Assembly (NCBI GenBank): GCA_964019415.1
Contig: OZ025875.1
Coordinates: 8,602,717-8,666,716 of the forward strand
Length of the DNA: 64,000 nucleotides
Source: Ianthella basta
Lineage: Eukaryota; Porifera; Demospongiae; Verongiida; Ianthellidae
Reading direction: 5' to 3'
A program made the position numbers and the translations under genes. Each line of letters starts with the position of its first letter. Position 1 is the first letter of the stretch. The notes under the pieces were generated by a model. The model saw only the letters and a program-made list of their open reading frames with translations. It ran no database searches and was not told the origin of the DNA. Of the stretch, positions 33,501 through 44,870 are shown one piece after another.

Positions 33501-33605
33501 TGGTGCTAGGGTGTCAGGTGACATATGTCACATGTGTGTACTGTGAGTGACAGTCACTGTATGCATGCAGAGAATCCAAATATGATTGGCACCAACTACT
33601 TGTAG
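24574..33605 (+). CDS. CARD–NACHT–LRR receptor (NLR), gene 1 (13 exons)
   Basis: NLRs are cytosolic immune sensors: ligand binding on the LRRs opens the NACHT ATPase, and the CARD recruits partners. The model is 1232 aa. Exons: 24574–24871, 25804–26115, 26499–26557, 27128–28805, 29268–29371, 29598–29658, 29996–30162, 30260–30434, 30980–31158, 31605–31788, 31953–32125, 32744–33017, 33571–33605; all phases agree. Exon 1 (MGQKFSS, an N-myristoylation-like start, then Arg- and Pro/Ser-rich) has no known fold. Exon 2 is CARD-like (FTCFLEMLRATNNSVWAEEL). Exon 4 is the NACHT: Walker A GVPGSGKST (~315–323), Walker B LFIFDGFDEL (~391), sensor FIVTTRP. Exons 5–12 carry leucine-rich repeats (LTSLELSYIDLSLQS). 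The CARD exon is open upstream into a false signal peptide, but an acceptor at 25803 in both copies sets the boundary. Exon 12's start is the least certain. Confidence 0.9.
25161..25331 (+). other. Conserved hydrophobic frame in NLR intron 1
   Basis: This frame ends QGAAGQDY plus stop and includes IFFMLSAVALMVYLAS, a possible membrane span. It is open in both duplicates (second copy 48448–48618) with only a few changes, at least two of them amino-acid changing. It could be an alternative terminal exon or plain non-coding DNA. It lies after an acceptor-like CTTTCAGCAG. Confidence 0.25.
29789..29848. repeat. Inverted pair of CCATGGTAACC motifs in NLR intron 6
   Basis: CATTACCATGGTAACCAT and, 24 bp later, its near reverse complement. 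Each half is itself palindromic and resembles an RFX X-box. The same pair occurs in NLR gene 2 (about 53585–53643), and a related pair with similar flanks occurs outside the duplication near 46026–46078, so it is likely a small dispersed repeat. Confidence 0.6.
31407..31473. repeat. 67-bp hairpin in NLR gene 1 intron 9
   Basis: TAGCTGCTAGCCACTACTTT and its near-complement flank a 17-base loop, giving a stem of about 25 bp. The copy in NLR gene 2 (about 55172–55236) has lost four bases of one arm. This is probably a MITE remnant or structured intronic RNA. Confidence 0.6.
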
Positions 33606-34100
33606 CCTCCCAAGACACACCCCCTGACCTGGTGAGTTGAGCAGTGTCCCAACCTCCTCTTGTCCCTGTGCTGGTCACATGACCCAGACAGAGGTAGTGG
33701 GTGCACACATTGATCCATTTGTCATGTGTCCTCCCATTTCATGTCCTTACCCACAACATGTCTCTCCACTCCACAGGACTCCAGTCTCCTCTCATAATTA
33801 CACAATTACACAATACTAACTAGTTTATTGACATGTCTGTGTGTTGTAGCTAGCTAGGGTAGGCTGTAATGTATATGTTATATGCATATACACAGCAGCA
33901 CACTTTGTATACACTTGAAGTTAATTCAACTCATGGTGATTTGTACAGTTAGATTTGCAAGAGAATGTTCGAATTCTTAATTAAAGTTCGTGAGTAATGG
34001 TATCAGATAGTCGCGCATGTATATGGTCATCGAACGTGAGAAATCCGGAAATCGACCTATAATTTGTGTACGTCGACCGGTAGTCCGCCATTTTCTAACC
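33606..34100. other. NLR gene 1 3' flank and unique AT-rich spacer
   Basis: Up to 33795 the sequence is shared with the second NLR copy. Beyond that it is unique, AT-rich and without coding signal, ending in CpG-richer sequence that leads to the possible exon at 34159. Confidence 0.6.
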
Positions 34101-34158
34101 GAAAACCCCCTTAGGGTACGTGTCCTGAGAAGAACTCCCCAACATCATCTCGCCCCAA

Positions 34159-34290
34159 ATGGAGGACATGGCGGAGCAGAACGGACTGGCCTGTAACGGA
34201 CCTATGACAGCGCTAGGAAGACGAGGATAACGCCAGAGATCTAGAACTTCTGACAACCTTCTTGTTCACTATCGCGACAGGAGTAACAGG
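34159..34290 (+). other. Possible first exon with CpG-rich promoter, gene uncertain
   Basis: The frame begins MEDMAEQNGLACNGPMTALG and reads to a good donor (GTGAGT at 34291), but has one TAA after 23 codons. Beyond the stop the same frame still looks protein-like (SDNLLVHYRDRSN). The upstream 100 bp is CpG-rich with GCCATTTT and CCGGAAAT elements, as in the other promoters here. It may be the 5' exon, coding or leader, of the kinase fragment beyond the transposon, or of a lost gene. Confidence 0.35.
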
Positions 34291-35008
34291 TGAGTCTCTC
34301 CTTACTTCAGTACGGTCTTCAGTGCATTACGTCACACGTGTGTGCTTTGTGGAGTGTGTAAAAGGGAAGGACGGTCTCGGAGAAAACTGGCTCAGACACG
34401 ATTTCTGGATAACGTGGCGTTTTGTTGTGGCGTGAGTTATTCCCTATTTCTGTCCTTCCCGCCCCTCTTGGGTCGGGTATAATTTACGGACTGTGACGGA
34501 CCGGACCGGACCGTCCGGTCCGATAGTTCAGCGGTATAATTTACGGACCACACGCGAATGGGTGTCTGCAGCTGGTGATGGCGGGAGGCAGGAGAAGCAA
34601 TCCCCATTCCCTTTCAAGTACAAGCGAGCATGCGCAAGTTTCAGCTTTCCCTGGACAAAATCAAGATAAGTGCTGTGCATGTAGCTACTTCCTTTCTACC
34701 TTTGAGCAATTAATCTATAATACCATGTATACTTCTTTTATTGATACTATCTGTCACCAGACATGATGTCAATATGGTGTCGACCTAGGTGTAATGCTAA
34801 ATTGTGCAGGAAAGTGTATCCTGTGATTCGCATGAACAGAGTATCCTATAACTATAAGCTATTCACTCGAACACTACTACCACATGCAATGTACATTATC
34901 TAGGTTGTGCCAAAGTAAATGGAAATAAAGTTGCAGCAGGTTTAAATTGTTAAGAATGAAAGTATGTAATAGTATAAAGAATGTTTAATAACAGCACAAT
35001 AAAAGAAA

Positions 35009-36172
35009 TTAAGCATGTTTACATAGGCCACAGTACCATGTATAGTCACGGTCACTCCATGCAGTTGAGGGGATGACTTCGCAATCATTATGAAACCATT
35101 CGTTGCAGCCATCACACATCACCATGTTCTCCGACTTTTTTTCTGCTAGTCTGCAGTGGCAGTATACTTCAACTGTTTGGACTTTCTTCGTCTTGTTCTG
35201 GCACCTTCTTCTTTTACTAGGAAATGGTTGGAGTTCTTCTTTCTCAATACAGGCATGTAGATGTTGCCTCATTGCCTCAACATCAAATGACTGGTCTTCA
35301 GGATTTTGTCTTTTGCAAAGCGCTGTAGCAAAAGCTATGGCAAAAATACCACAGTCATTACCGTTTGGCTGCCTTTGAACATTGGCCCACTTGAGTGTGA
35401 TGCCCTTTTCTTCAGTAAATAGGAGCGCTGAGATTTGCCTCTTTGTAGAAGCAGGAAGTGAGGTATACAGACTGTCATATACCTTTACAATGGGATACTG
35501 AGTCCCAACTGTGCTTATCGTTATCTAGTGGGACTCAGAATGCAATATTTGCACACAGTCATCCCTGCCCACAGGCTTGAAACACAGTGTCTGCCCACAA
35601 AGAGAACTTTGCAAGGAAGTGGGGGGCAATTGTGTGCTTTTGTCCTGTTTCAATAGATTCTGTGATGCATTAATCAGCCTGTCATTCAGCCACTTTCCAG
35701 TCAGTAGCTCTTCCCTGTCTGCATCAGTGAGCAACACATCCTTGATTTGTTTCCAGTAGCCATTACCTCCAGCACAAGCATCTCCATCATATGATACTGG
35801 TTGGCTGTCATCTGCTGGTTGGCTGTTGTGATCTCTATCACATGGTACTGGTAGGCTGTCATCTGCTCAGCTGGTTGGCTGTTGTGATCTCTATCACATG
35901 GTACTGGTCGGCTGTCATCTGCTGGTTGGCTGTTGTGATCTCTATCACATGGTACTAGTCGGCTGTCATCTGCTGGTTGGCTGTTGTGATCTCCATCACA
36001 TGGTACTGGTAGGCTGTCATCTGCTGGTTGGCTGTTGTGATCTCCATCACATGGTACTGGTAGGCTGTCATCTGCTGGTTGGCTGTTGCGATCTCCATCA
36101 TGTGGTACTGGTTGGCTGTCATCTTCCGTTGGTTGGCTGCTGTGCACTTTGGCATCAGGTGCGGGTTCTATT
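35009..36172 (-). pseudogene. Ulp1-like (C48) peptidase plus PHD finger carried by the MULE, decayed
   Basis: Downstream of the transposase, possibly fused to it, comes a coding minisatellite (about seven copies of a 51-bp unit, DDSLPVPCDGDHNSQPA). Then comes a Ulp1-type domain: GKWLNDRLINASQNLL at its start, the active-site His segment (HSESH, where TAG stands in place of the TGG expected for HW), an Asp region (VKVYDSL) and the Gln/Cys box QPNGNDCGIFAIAFAT. The end is a PHD finger: CHCRLAEKKSENMVMCDGCN, then WFHNDC and WYCGLC. Deubiquitinase/deSUMOylase-like modules are known passengers of some MULEs. One nonsense change and at least one frameshift, in the minisatellite, are seen. Confidence 0.8.
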
Positions 36173-39100
36173 TCATCCAGCCAGACCTCGCTGTATTTTA
36201 TTACTGAAATAGCACTGTAAAAAGTACAGTGCAAGCATCAGTGAGTCAATGGTACTTTCTTTTCTCTGAGTGAGGGTTTTCAGCAGTGTGTTGAAGCCTT
36301 CACTCTGATTTGTGGTTACGCCACTGTAGCCATTGTAGACTCCCAGTGGCTCAAGAATCCAACGGCTGGCAGCATCTGTCACCTCAGGGCCAATGTGGTG
36401 GTTGTAGTATTCTACAAATGCTTGGCTCCATTTCTGACTGAGCACACCATACAATTGTCTGTAGTCCTTTTCTGTTGGTGCCATAAGCAACTGCTTGAGA
36501 TCTTGCACGTAAACACTACACTCGCTGGCAGATGCACCATGCTTTCTCAACCAGAACCTGACCCCAGACTGCAGGTGATTCCAGCAACGAAGATGCCTTA
36601 CTTGAGGCAGTCGTTTTGCTATTGCTGTGATGATGTTTTCCTCACCATCTGTTACTAAGGGTGCTTCAGCGATTTCTGGAACTTCTTTGGCAATGAAGTC
36701 CACAAAAATCTCATGAGCGAATAGAGTCCTCTTCTCGTGAATGAGGAAAGCTGCAGGCATGACTGGTGCACCCTTGAACAAAGTGTGCCTAAATAGAAGT
36801 GGTGACACAAAAAATTGCCCAGATTGTATGTTGTATCATATGACACTAGCTGTGGCTGCTCTCCTTTTGTGCTCAGTACTGCCCGAAATTCCTGAAGCAT
36901 TGCCCTGTGGGCTAATACAACACCAAGCTCTGGAATTAAAAACATCCTGTGGGTGAAGTCTTGAATGTCGAGTGTTAGCTCCACCATGTTGAACAGATCA
37001 TCCTGTATGTACCTTCTCTCTTCTCTCCTTTTGTACCTGCGCCTGTGCATTTTTGACCTGCCTGGGATTCCTAGGCTTCAGTGTTGCCTCATGTGTAGAA
37101 GGTACGCTAGAGCCTGCAACCGTCTCCTTATAGTGGGCAGAAGGATCTTTGTATGTCTCTCCTGCCTCTTTTAGCACACTTGGTGCTGTTCTGATATATG
37201 GATTGCTCTTCTTTGCATTTCCATGTGGATAGAGAATACCCTTCTCTGGTACAGTGCCTGCATGTGAATACAGTAGTAAGAGAGTGTACACTCCATACAC
37301 ACTCCCACTACACAGGACACTCCATACACACTCCCACCACAGAGGACACTCCATACACACTCCCACTACACTGGACACTCCATACACACTCCCACTACAC
37401 TGGACACTCCATACACACTCCCACTACACTGGACACTCCATACACACTCCCACTACACTGGACACTCCATACACACTCCCACTACACAGGACACTCCATA
37501 CACACTCCCACTACACAGGACACTTCGTAACACACTCCCACTACACTGGACACTCCATACACACTCCCACTACACTGGACACTCCATACACACTCCCACT
37601 ACACAGGACACTCCATACACACTCCCACTACACAGGACACTCCATACACACTCCCACTACACAGGACACTTCGTAACACACTCCCACTACACTGGACACT
37701 CCATACACACTCCCACTACACAGGACACTCCATACACACTCCCACTACACAGGACACTCCATACACACTCCCACTACACAGGACACTCCATACACACTCC
37801 CACTACACAGGACACTTCGTAACACACTCCCACTGCACAGGACACTCCATACACACTCCCACTACACAGGACACTTCGTAACACACTCCCACTACACAGG
37901 ACACTCCATACACACTCCCACTACACTGGACAGTCCATACACACTCCCACTACACAGGACACTCCATACACACTCCCACTACACTGGACAGTCCATACAC
38001 ACTCCCACTACACAGGACACTCCATACACACTCCCACTACACTGGACAGTCCATACACACTCCCACTACACAGGACACTTCGTAACACACTCCCACTACA
38101 CTGGACACTCCATACACACTCCCACTACACAGGACACTTCGTAACACACTCCCACTACACAGGATACTCCATACACACTCCCACTACACAGGACATTCCA
38201 TACACACTCCCACTACACAGGACACTCCATACACACTCCCACTGCACAGGACACTCCATACACACTCCCACTACACTGGACAGTCCATACACACTCCCAC
38301 TACACAGGACACTCCATACACACTCCCACTACACAGGACACTGTATACACACTCCCACTACACAGGACACTCCATACACACTCCCACTACACAGGATACT
38401 CCATACACACTCCCACTACACAGGACACTCCATACACACTCCCACTACACAGGACACTTCGTAACACACTCCCACTGCACAGGACACTGTATACACACTC
38501 CCACTGCACAGGACACTCCATACACACTCCCACTACACAGGACACTGTATACACACTCCCACTGCACAGGACACTCCATACACACTCCCACTACACAGGA
38601 TACTCCATACACACTCCCACTACACAGGACACTCCATACACACTCCCACTACACAGGACACTCCATACACACTCCCACTACACAGGACACTCCATACACA
38701 CTCCCACTACACAGGACACTCCATACACACTCCCACTACACAGGACACTGTATGCACACTCCCACTACACAGGATACTCCATACACACTTCCACTACACA
38801 CACTATGCAGGGCAGTCCTCACTTATGACTACTTTATTGTACATTAGAATTATGTCTTATCTTTTCTTTTCCCCAGGTACATATTTCACTAGAACTCACC
38901 CAAGTACTGAATGAGGGTCCCTTGTTTCCCTTTTGGGTCATCAGCCAGGTGGTATACGACCTTCTTGAACTCCTTATTCTTGGCTGGACCCGCATCTCCA
39001 TCAACAAGCAGTACGTAATAAGTCTTCTCCACCACTAGATTAGAAGTTGGTAGACGTTTGCGCCCGTTTTGGAACCAACGGTAACCATCAGCTTTCCAGT

Positions 39101-39508
39101 CACCTGTAAAATCCACATGACATTGTTATTTAGCTAATTCATGCTATTAGTACTTGATGTAATTTGATTATTTGTATTTATGTTTTATTACAAGTTTTGT
39201 GTCTGTAGCTATCCTATTGGCTTGTTGTATCATGCATAACATTTCTTAGTGATGAAAACTGTATTATATTCCATACAGGAGATTGCTTAATCACATGCGT
39301 GCGCGATATTCTTGCACTACGACCGCAGCTCTGGATGCTCACCTTCTTTCCCTGGATTGTAGTACAGGAAGACAGTTCCTCCTAGGGGGCTGATGGGCGG
39401 TAAGGCTGCTGCATTCTCTGTATCTTGCAGAAGATCATGCGCTCTTGATGCAGAAAGTTCTTGATTCGTTCTTTCTAACACGGGTATCTCCTCACTTGCA
39501 GGTTCCAT
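36173..39508 (-). pseudogene. MULE transposase, decayed
   Basis: Exons in transcript order: 39508–39343 (MEPASEEIPV start), 39103–38900 (GDWKADGYRWFQNGRKRLP, a WRKY/FLYWCH-like N-terminal DNA-binding type), then a long exon from about 37275 downwards, after the minisatellite. Catalytic-domain landmarks are SYDTTYNLG and TDGEENI (two acidic residues) and CWNHL (the C-x2-H typical of MULE transposases), followed by YYNHHIGPEV and the NQSEGFNTLLK motif. At least two single-base frameshifts (near 37000, and in a T-run near 36820) plus a third close to 36190 interrupt it. Strand and order agree with the terminal repeats. Confidence 0.85.
37290..38810. repeat. 29-bp minisatellite, about 52 copies, inside the MULE
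   Basis: The unit is built on CACTCCATACACACTCCCAC plus TACACAGGA, with variant units (ACTTCGTAAC, CTGGACAG, GTATACAC) that recur in higher-order blocks. It lies between two transposase exons, so it enlarges an intron of the transposon. Confidence 0.97.
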
Positions 39509-39884
39509 ATCACTCAGGGTTATCACCTAGATCGCACCTTCTTGCTTTATATATACCGTCGTCTATCGCCTTACAGTTTAACACCAGTCATTAGCACTAT
39601 GCAAAATCTTGTTCGCACTTAGCTAGCTGTTTACAAGAAAGACGGCGAAGTGCGGCTCTAGCTATTCTTCGCGGAAGCGCTGCACCGGCGGTAACATATC
39701 AGGCTTCCAGCAGCCTTTTTGTTCAAATGGCCAAATGTATGTTCAGGATCGACTGAACTTGGTCCGAATTTTATACCGGCGGTCCGACATTTATACCGAT
39801 TCAGCCATTTTTCGGACCGTCCTATTTAATGTATGGTCCGGTCCGGTCCGTTACGGTCCGTAAATTATACCGAACCCCCTCTTG

Positions 39885-40421
39885 TGCTCACGTGTGTACG
39901 CACACACTCCTCTGGTGTGTGTGTGTGCCCTTGCAGCATGGCCTGACAATGTGTCCATCCATTCAACTGTCACCTTAGACACTGTATTCTGCACTTAATG
40001 CCATGGGTGTGTGGTATGGAGTGTCTACACATGCTGTCACACACATCTTACTGGTAATGTCTCTAACAAGCAAGTGTACAACATTGTTCTACAGTCTCTG
40101 GCTCACATACTCACAATCTCTGAAGGGGAGGGGGAGGGGAGGGAAGTGGAAGGGAGGGGGAGGGGAGGATGGCGGGGAAGGGGGAGGGGCTGTACTGTTT
40201 GAAATATGTTGAAATATTGCATGCATTGATATGGCTGCGCTGTGATAGTTTCAAGGTGAATGGATGAGGTGACGTGAAGTAGTCTTTGAACAGAGGGAAT
40301 ATTGATTACATTCACCTATCTATATGAATGCACACTGCCCCTCCCCTTTCCATGCCTCCACTCAATGCCCCACCCCCTTCCACACCCACATTCACTGCCC
40401 CACCCCCTTCCACACCCACAG
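39885..40421. other. Spacer before kinase exons
   Basis: A G-rich purine run lies at about 40121–40190 and a C-rich repeat (TTCCACACCCACATTCACTG type) at about 40330–40420. The N-terminal exon expected for an NDR kinase was not found here. Confidence 0.5.
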
Positions 40422-41069
<648 letters not shown>

Positions 41070-41299
41070 TAAGTGAGTTCATCCTTTGTCCACACTTGGT
41101 CACATGTACACACTTAATACTGTTGATGTGTTTGAGGTGCCTCCAACGTTTGAGTATAATGGACTCAGTGTAGTTTGGTAACATGACTGACTCTCCTCCT
41201 CTCCCCTCCCTCCCTCTCTCCTTCCCATCATTGTCTTCCCATCCCCTCCACTTCCCCTCACCTCCCTCTCCCCCTCCTATCCCTCTACTGCACTGGACT

Positions 41300-41357
41300 G
41301 AAGATGGCTCTTCTAACAGACTCCTACAAGGACTTCAAGAGCATTGACCCTGGTGAG

Positions 41358-41410
<53 letters not shown>

Positions 41411-41936
41411 ACTTATGTCAGAGGTGAGTGTGCTGTGCTGTATGGAGAGTATTGACTGCAGTGAATGGATACAGCACCATACTTGGGACATTCCACAAAG
41501 TGTATGGAGAGTATATTGTGCATGTGTGTGTGTGCGCGTGCCTGTGTGTTCATGTGTGATCGTGTGTGTGTACATGTGTGTGTTTAGCTGTATTTGTATG
41601 TGTGTAGCTATGTGACTGTGTTTGTGTGTGTCCACCCTGTGCCTCTATCCGTGCAGTACATGTGTGGTGTACACATCTATATTTAGTACTCTGTCACACA
41701 CTATCCACCAAGCTACCCTGGTTGAGTGTTGTTTCCCCTCTCCTCTCTCTCTGCAATCTGCAGTGTCTATGCAACTGTCCATGCCAAGGACAAACAGTAT
41801 GACTTGTGTTTGTTTGAGAGAGCAAATAACTTATGGAGATCTGTATTATACCGTGCCACAGGCTCATCAAACTGATGTAAAGGACGTTATTTATTGCAGT
41901 GTGTGTTTCTGACACTTTTAGCTGTTGTCTCTTGTT
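41300..41936 (+). other. Unidentified exon-like segments
   Basis: ATGGCTCTTC at 41304 opens MALLTDSYKDFKSIDP, which runs to a donor at about 41353. A (TG)n run lies in the gap. At about 41761 an acceptor precedes two overlapping open frames, one reading VYATVHAKDKQYDLCLFERA and ending at GSSN. Neither joins the kinase in a sensible way and neither is recognised. It may be the 3' end of another gene fragment. The rest, to 42156, shows no coding signal apart from a CTAGCTAGCTAG run. Confidence 0.3.
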
Positions 41937-42604
41937 GTGTGAAGAGTTGTAGTTGGTTGTATTTATGTTTTAACTAGCTATTTGTTGTTCATTGTTGGTC
42001 ACTGTGATGACATTTGGGCAATGTGAAGTAGCTAATGAGTCAAGACACGAGTTAGTCGGGCTCGCGTGACTAGCTAGCTAGACCCGTACCGTCCCAACAA
42101 ACGCTGGGGAGGCGTGGAAGGTATACAACCGGATGATCACGTGCACTTGTTCAAAAATGGCTGCTAAGTACATCGAAGGAGAAGCTCGGAGAGAAAGAGC
42201 CGATTTGAGGCAACAGTTTGCAGCCAGTTTTCCACTAGACGAACACTTGCCTACATTACTCGTGGAGAATTCCTTACCGACTTTGAGTTTGCACAGCTCC
42301 TCCCAACACCGCGATCTACCGTGGCGGACAGGAATCACAGGTTCCTCGAGTATCTCGACAAGAACCCGTCAGCCGTCAGTCTTACGCTCTCCATCCTCGC
42401 ACGTCCCGAGCACCTGGACCACCGATCCTTCGAGGAGATACTGCGAGAGCTTTTTGATGTAGAGGAAGAAGAAAATGGGACGGGCGGGATTCCCAGTGCT
42501 ACGCTGCAACAGGAAGGGGAGCTCGTCAGTGGCGCCAGAGAGGTGAGCACACTATGGTCACCTAACACACGAATGGTACAGTACTAAGTGAACGGCTTGG
42601 TGGT

Positions 42605-43505
42605 GTTGAGTGAACTTTAGTAGTGGAGTGGATGGGTCGGTTTGCACTAGAAGACTATTTGCACTCCCATGTACGTAGTTGCCCACTTTGTATGCACTGT
42701 CACGTGATGCACCACATGTTGTCTGGCTTCCCTCACAGACCACACCAGTATCTGTTGGTTCACTGGACCCGTCACCACTGTGCAGTGCTACAGGTCAGTG
42801 CATAGCTATCTGTGTGTGTTGGTGTTATTTGTGCATTTGCATGTGAGTACGTTTCATGTGTGTGCTAGTCCCATGTAGCCCAGACTGCTTCTACTCCTCG
42901 TTATTGTATTCTGATGTCATTAGTTGGGGGGGGAGGCTCTGGTTAGCAGCCTATACCGTTTAGTTCCAAGTCTCACTGACCAGTTGTGTGATCAAAGTGC
43001 GAAGTCCCATAGTGGTTGTACAGACAGTTGTGTGGAATGGTAATACTTGCATTGGGTTACTAGAACTCATCCTCTTAATTCTCACGGCTGATCCATAGCA
43101 CTTTCCCATTACAATACAAGTTTTTCATGAATTTTGCTATTTCCATGTATGGGTACTGAAAATTGATGAGACCCAATTTTGGTGCGGCTTAGTACAAAAC
43201 AGTATACACAGTTGGCAAGACTCATTCCTCTCTATTGTGCAATAGCAGCAGTAGAGGAAAGTTCTGGGCTACGTGACACTAGATGTGCGTGCATGTACAC
43301 GCACACAGTGTGTGTATTTTTGTCTCATATTATAATGTGGGAATCATAGAATTTGGCAAGGTTTGTTGTGTACAGTATACTGTTGAGTGAACTTTAGTAG
43401 TGGAGTGGATGGGTCGGTTTGCACTAGAAGACTATTTGCACTCCCATGTACGTAGTTGCCCACTTTGTATGTACTGTCACGTGATGCACCACATGTTGTC
43501 TGGCT
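42605..43505. repeat. 124-bp direct repeat pair (42605–42728 and 43382–43505)
   Basis: The two copies share GTTGAGTGAACTTTAGTAGT through GTTGTCTGGCT with about one mismatch, spaced 777 bp apart. The first copy ends just before an exon acceptor of the CARD-like gene. This is a recent local duplication. Confidence 0.9.
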
Positions 43506-44288
43506 CGGTGATCGGTTTGGTGTTAAATAAACTGGGATGGGAGGCTATTTAGCTAGCTAGCTAGCTAGCTATACAAGTCCCATGTAGTTGCTTGCTTTGT
43601 ATGTAGCTACTGTCATATGCATGTGATACATAGGACAGCCCACGGGGACTTCCATATATGGTATATGCACACGGTATTGTGGGTATTTAGGGGTTGTCAT
43701 GGCTACATGATTCGTTACGTTGTTACGTTGTCTTGTGGCACAGGGACAACAAGTGGTGCAAAGGACAACAAGCGAATAAGGAGGACAAGGACAACAAACA
43801 TTGGAGGGACAACAAGCAACACAAAGTTCTATCTCTCCAGATCGAGCAGTGGATCAGCACGCTGGAGCAGGAGGTATGTTTAGCACACACATCATTGCAC
43901 TGCATGATGGGGGATCTTACACAGCGACCAATCACATTTGCCTTTCACTTCATGGTTGAATAATGTATTCTCAGTTACTTTTGCTTTTCACATTATCTGG
44001 TTTGCCTATACCTGAATGAGTTGGTCCCAGTGAGTGACAGCCCACTGTGTTCATGTATGTGGACTAGTTGATTGTAAATTTATATTTCCCCACAACTATT
44101 GAAAATAGATGTCAATCAGTAATTCCACTTTGAGACAATACATTTCCCTTAGCTACAAAGTGTACGGACTCAGCTAATGGCTTTGGTTGAGTAACATATC
44201 ATCATTAGATTTCAATCGCTCTTGAGTGACAGCCATTTTGGAAGTTTGTGCAAGTGAACAGTTGCCCTATAGAAGTATTAGCCCATTA

Positions 44289-44669
44289 GTCTCGTTCCCA
44301 GCCCCCCAAAAGGTGGTCTGGAACATTTGCTCGATATTTTGATACTGCCCTTGGGGCGCTTGCCAACATCTTGGCAAGCGTCTCTATGTCTTGCGATAGG
44401 CAATATAATGGCTTTATTCGCTCACCTACGTGAGGTGTAGTCGGGTATTCTATCAAATGAGACCAATCTACACCCAATTTGACCACTTCCACAATTTCAA
44501 AAGGTAACCTGGTACAGTTTCTCAATGTCCGTCCCTTGAGGTGATTCTGGTAAGCGCCCCAATCCGTGTGCTTCTTGCATACATGTAACGCGACATACTA
44601 AAAGTTTTCAATTAATCAGAATATCAGAGCAAATGTACCAGACCACCTTTTGGGGGCTGGGAACGAGAC
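44289..44669. mobile_element. 381-bp MITE with terminal inverted repeats, TA target site
   Basis: GTCTCGTTCCCAGCCCCCCA and about 20 further bases at the left are matched in reverse at the right end, giving about 43-bp terminal repeats. TA flanks both ends (44287–44288 and 44670–44671), as for Tc1/mariner-type elements. The inside is non-coding and has a short palindrome (CTTGCCAACATCTTGGCAAG). It lies in an intron of the CARD-like gene. Confidence 0.9.
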
Positions 44670-44870
44670 TACACCGGAGCTGACCAAAGGGAACTGCCAT
44701 TTTCATATAGCAAAACGCCATTTTCTCACTCCCAGTTCCAAATCCAGAGCCAAATCCAGACCAGCTAAAGATTGAGGTGCCCTGGGTGAGACGGAGCTCA
44801 GTACAACTGACTAGCGACGGCTTTAGAGCATTCTTCAAGGGGAGACCTGTGGACAAGGTTACAGGTGAAA

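Larger units (their letters stand above)
22945..33795. repeat. Segmental duplication, copy 1
   Basis: The block runs from tetraspanin intron 3 through the whole of NLR gene 1 to about 190 bp past its stop. It recurs in the same orientation at about 46300–57739, including introns, promoter and intergenic DNA. Homology begins in the pyrimidine tract before tetraspanin exon 4 and stops at CTCCAGTCTCCTCTCAT in both copies. Confidence 0.93.
34471..39875 (-). mobile_element. Mutator-like (MULE) DNA transposon, 5.4 kb, with 9-bp target duplication
   Basis: Terminal inverted repeats read GGTCGGGTATAATTTACGGA at the left and, reversed, GTTCGGTATAATTTACGGAC at the right, both running on into GGACCGGACC repeats. 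CCCCTCTTG directly flanks both ends (34462–34470 and 39876–39884), a 9-bp target duplication as MULEs make. Minus-strand genes inside encode a MULE transposase and a Ulp1-like peptidase with a PHD finger. A 1.5-kb minisatellite fills a transposase intron. Several frameshifts and one stop show this copy is no longer autonomous, but the intact target duplication and good terminal repeats suggest a fairly recent insertion. It may sit in the first intron of a host gene. Confidence 0.92.
42157..44870 (+). pseudogene. CARD-like death-fold gene, 5' part, with an apparent frameshift
   Basis: The first exon starts MAAKYIEGEARRERADLRQQ and runs into a CARD-like pattern, but the frame shifts by one base near 42262. 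The following frame (RGEFLTDFEFAQLLPTPRST, then RFLEYLDKNP and FEEILRELFDVEEEE) is open to a donor at 42544. Read across the shift, the spacing of hydrophobic residues fits a CARD (LL…G.LT..E...L…R...FL.YL). Later exon-like pieces are TTPVSVGSLDPSPLCSAT (42740–42794), IEQWISTLEQE (about 43841–43873) and QLKIEVPWVRRSSVQLTSDG (about 44735–44865), each with fair splice signals but uncertain phase. No partner domain is recognised. The frameshift could be a real lesion or a base-call error. A CARD gene next to CARD-bearing NLRs would be a natural signalling partner, but that is inference. Confidence 0.45.

Noticed and set aside
35898-36212. Plus-strand repeat ORF (MVLVGCHLLVGCCDL)
   Set aside because: It is antisense to the coding minisatellite of the MULE; the minus strand carries the recognisable domains.
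37290-38810. Regular 29-bp repeats resembling a CRISPR array
   Set aside because: Units are contiguous with no unique spacers, the genome is clearly eukaryotic, and the array lies in a transposon intron.
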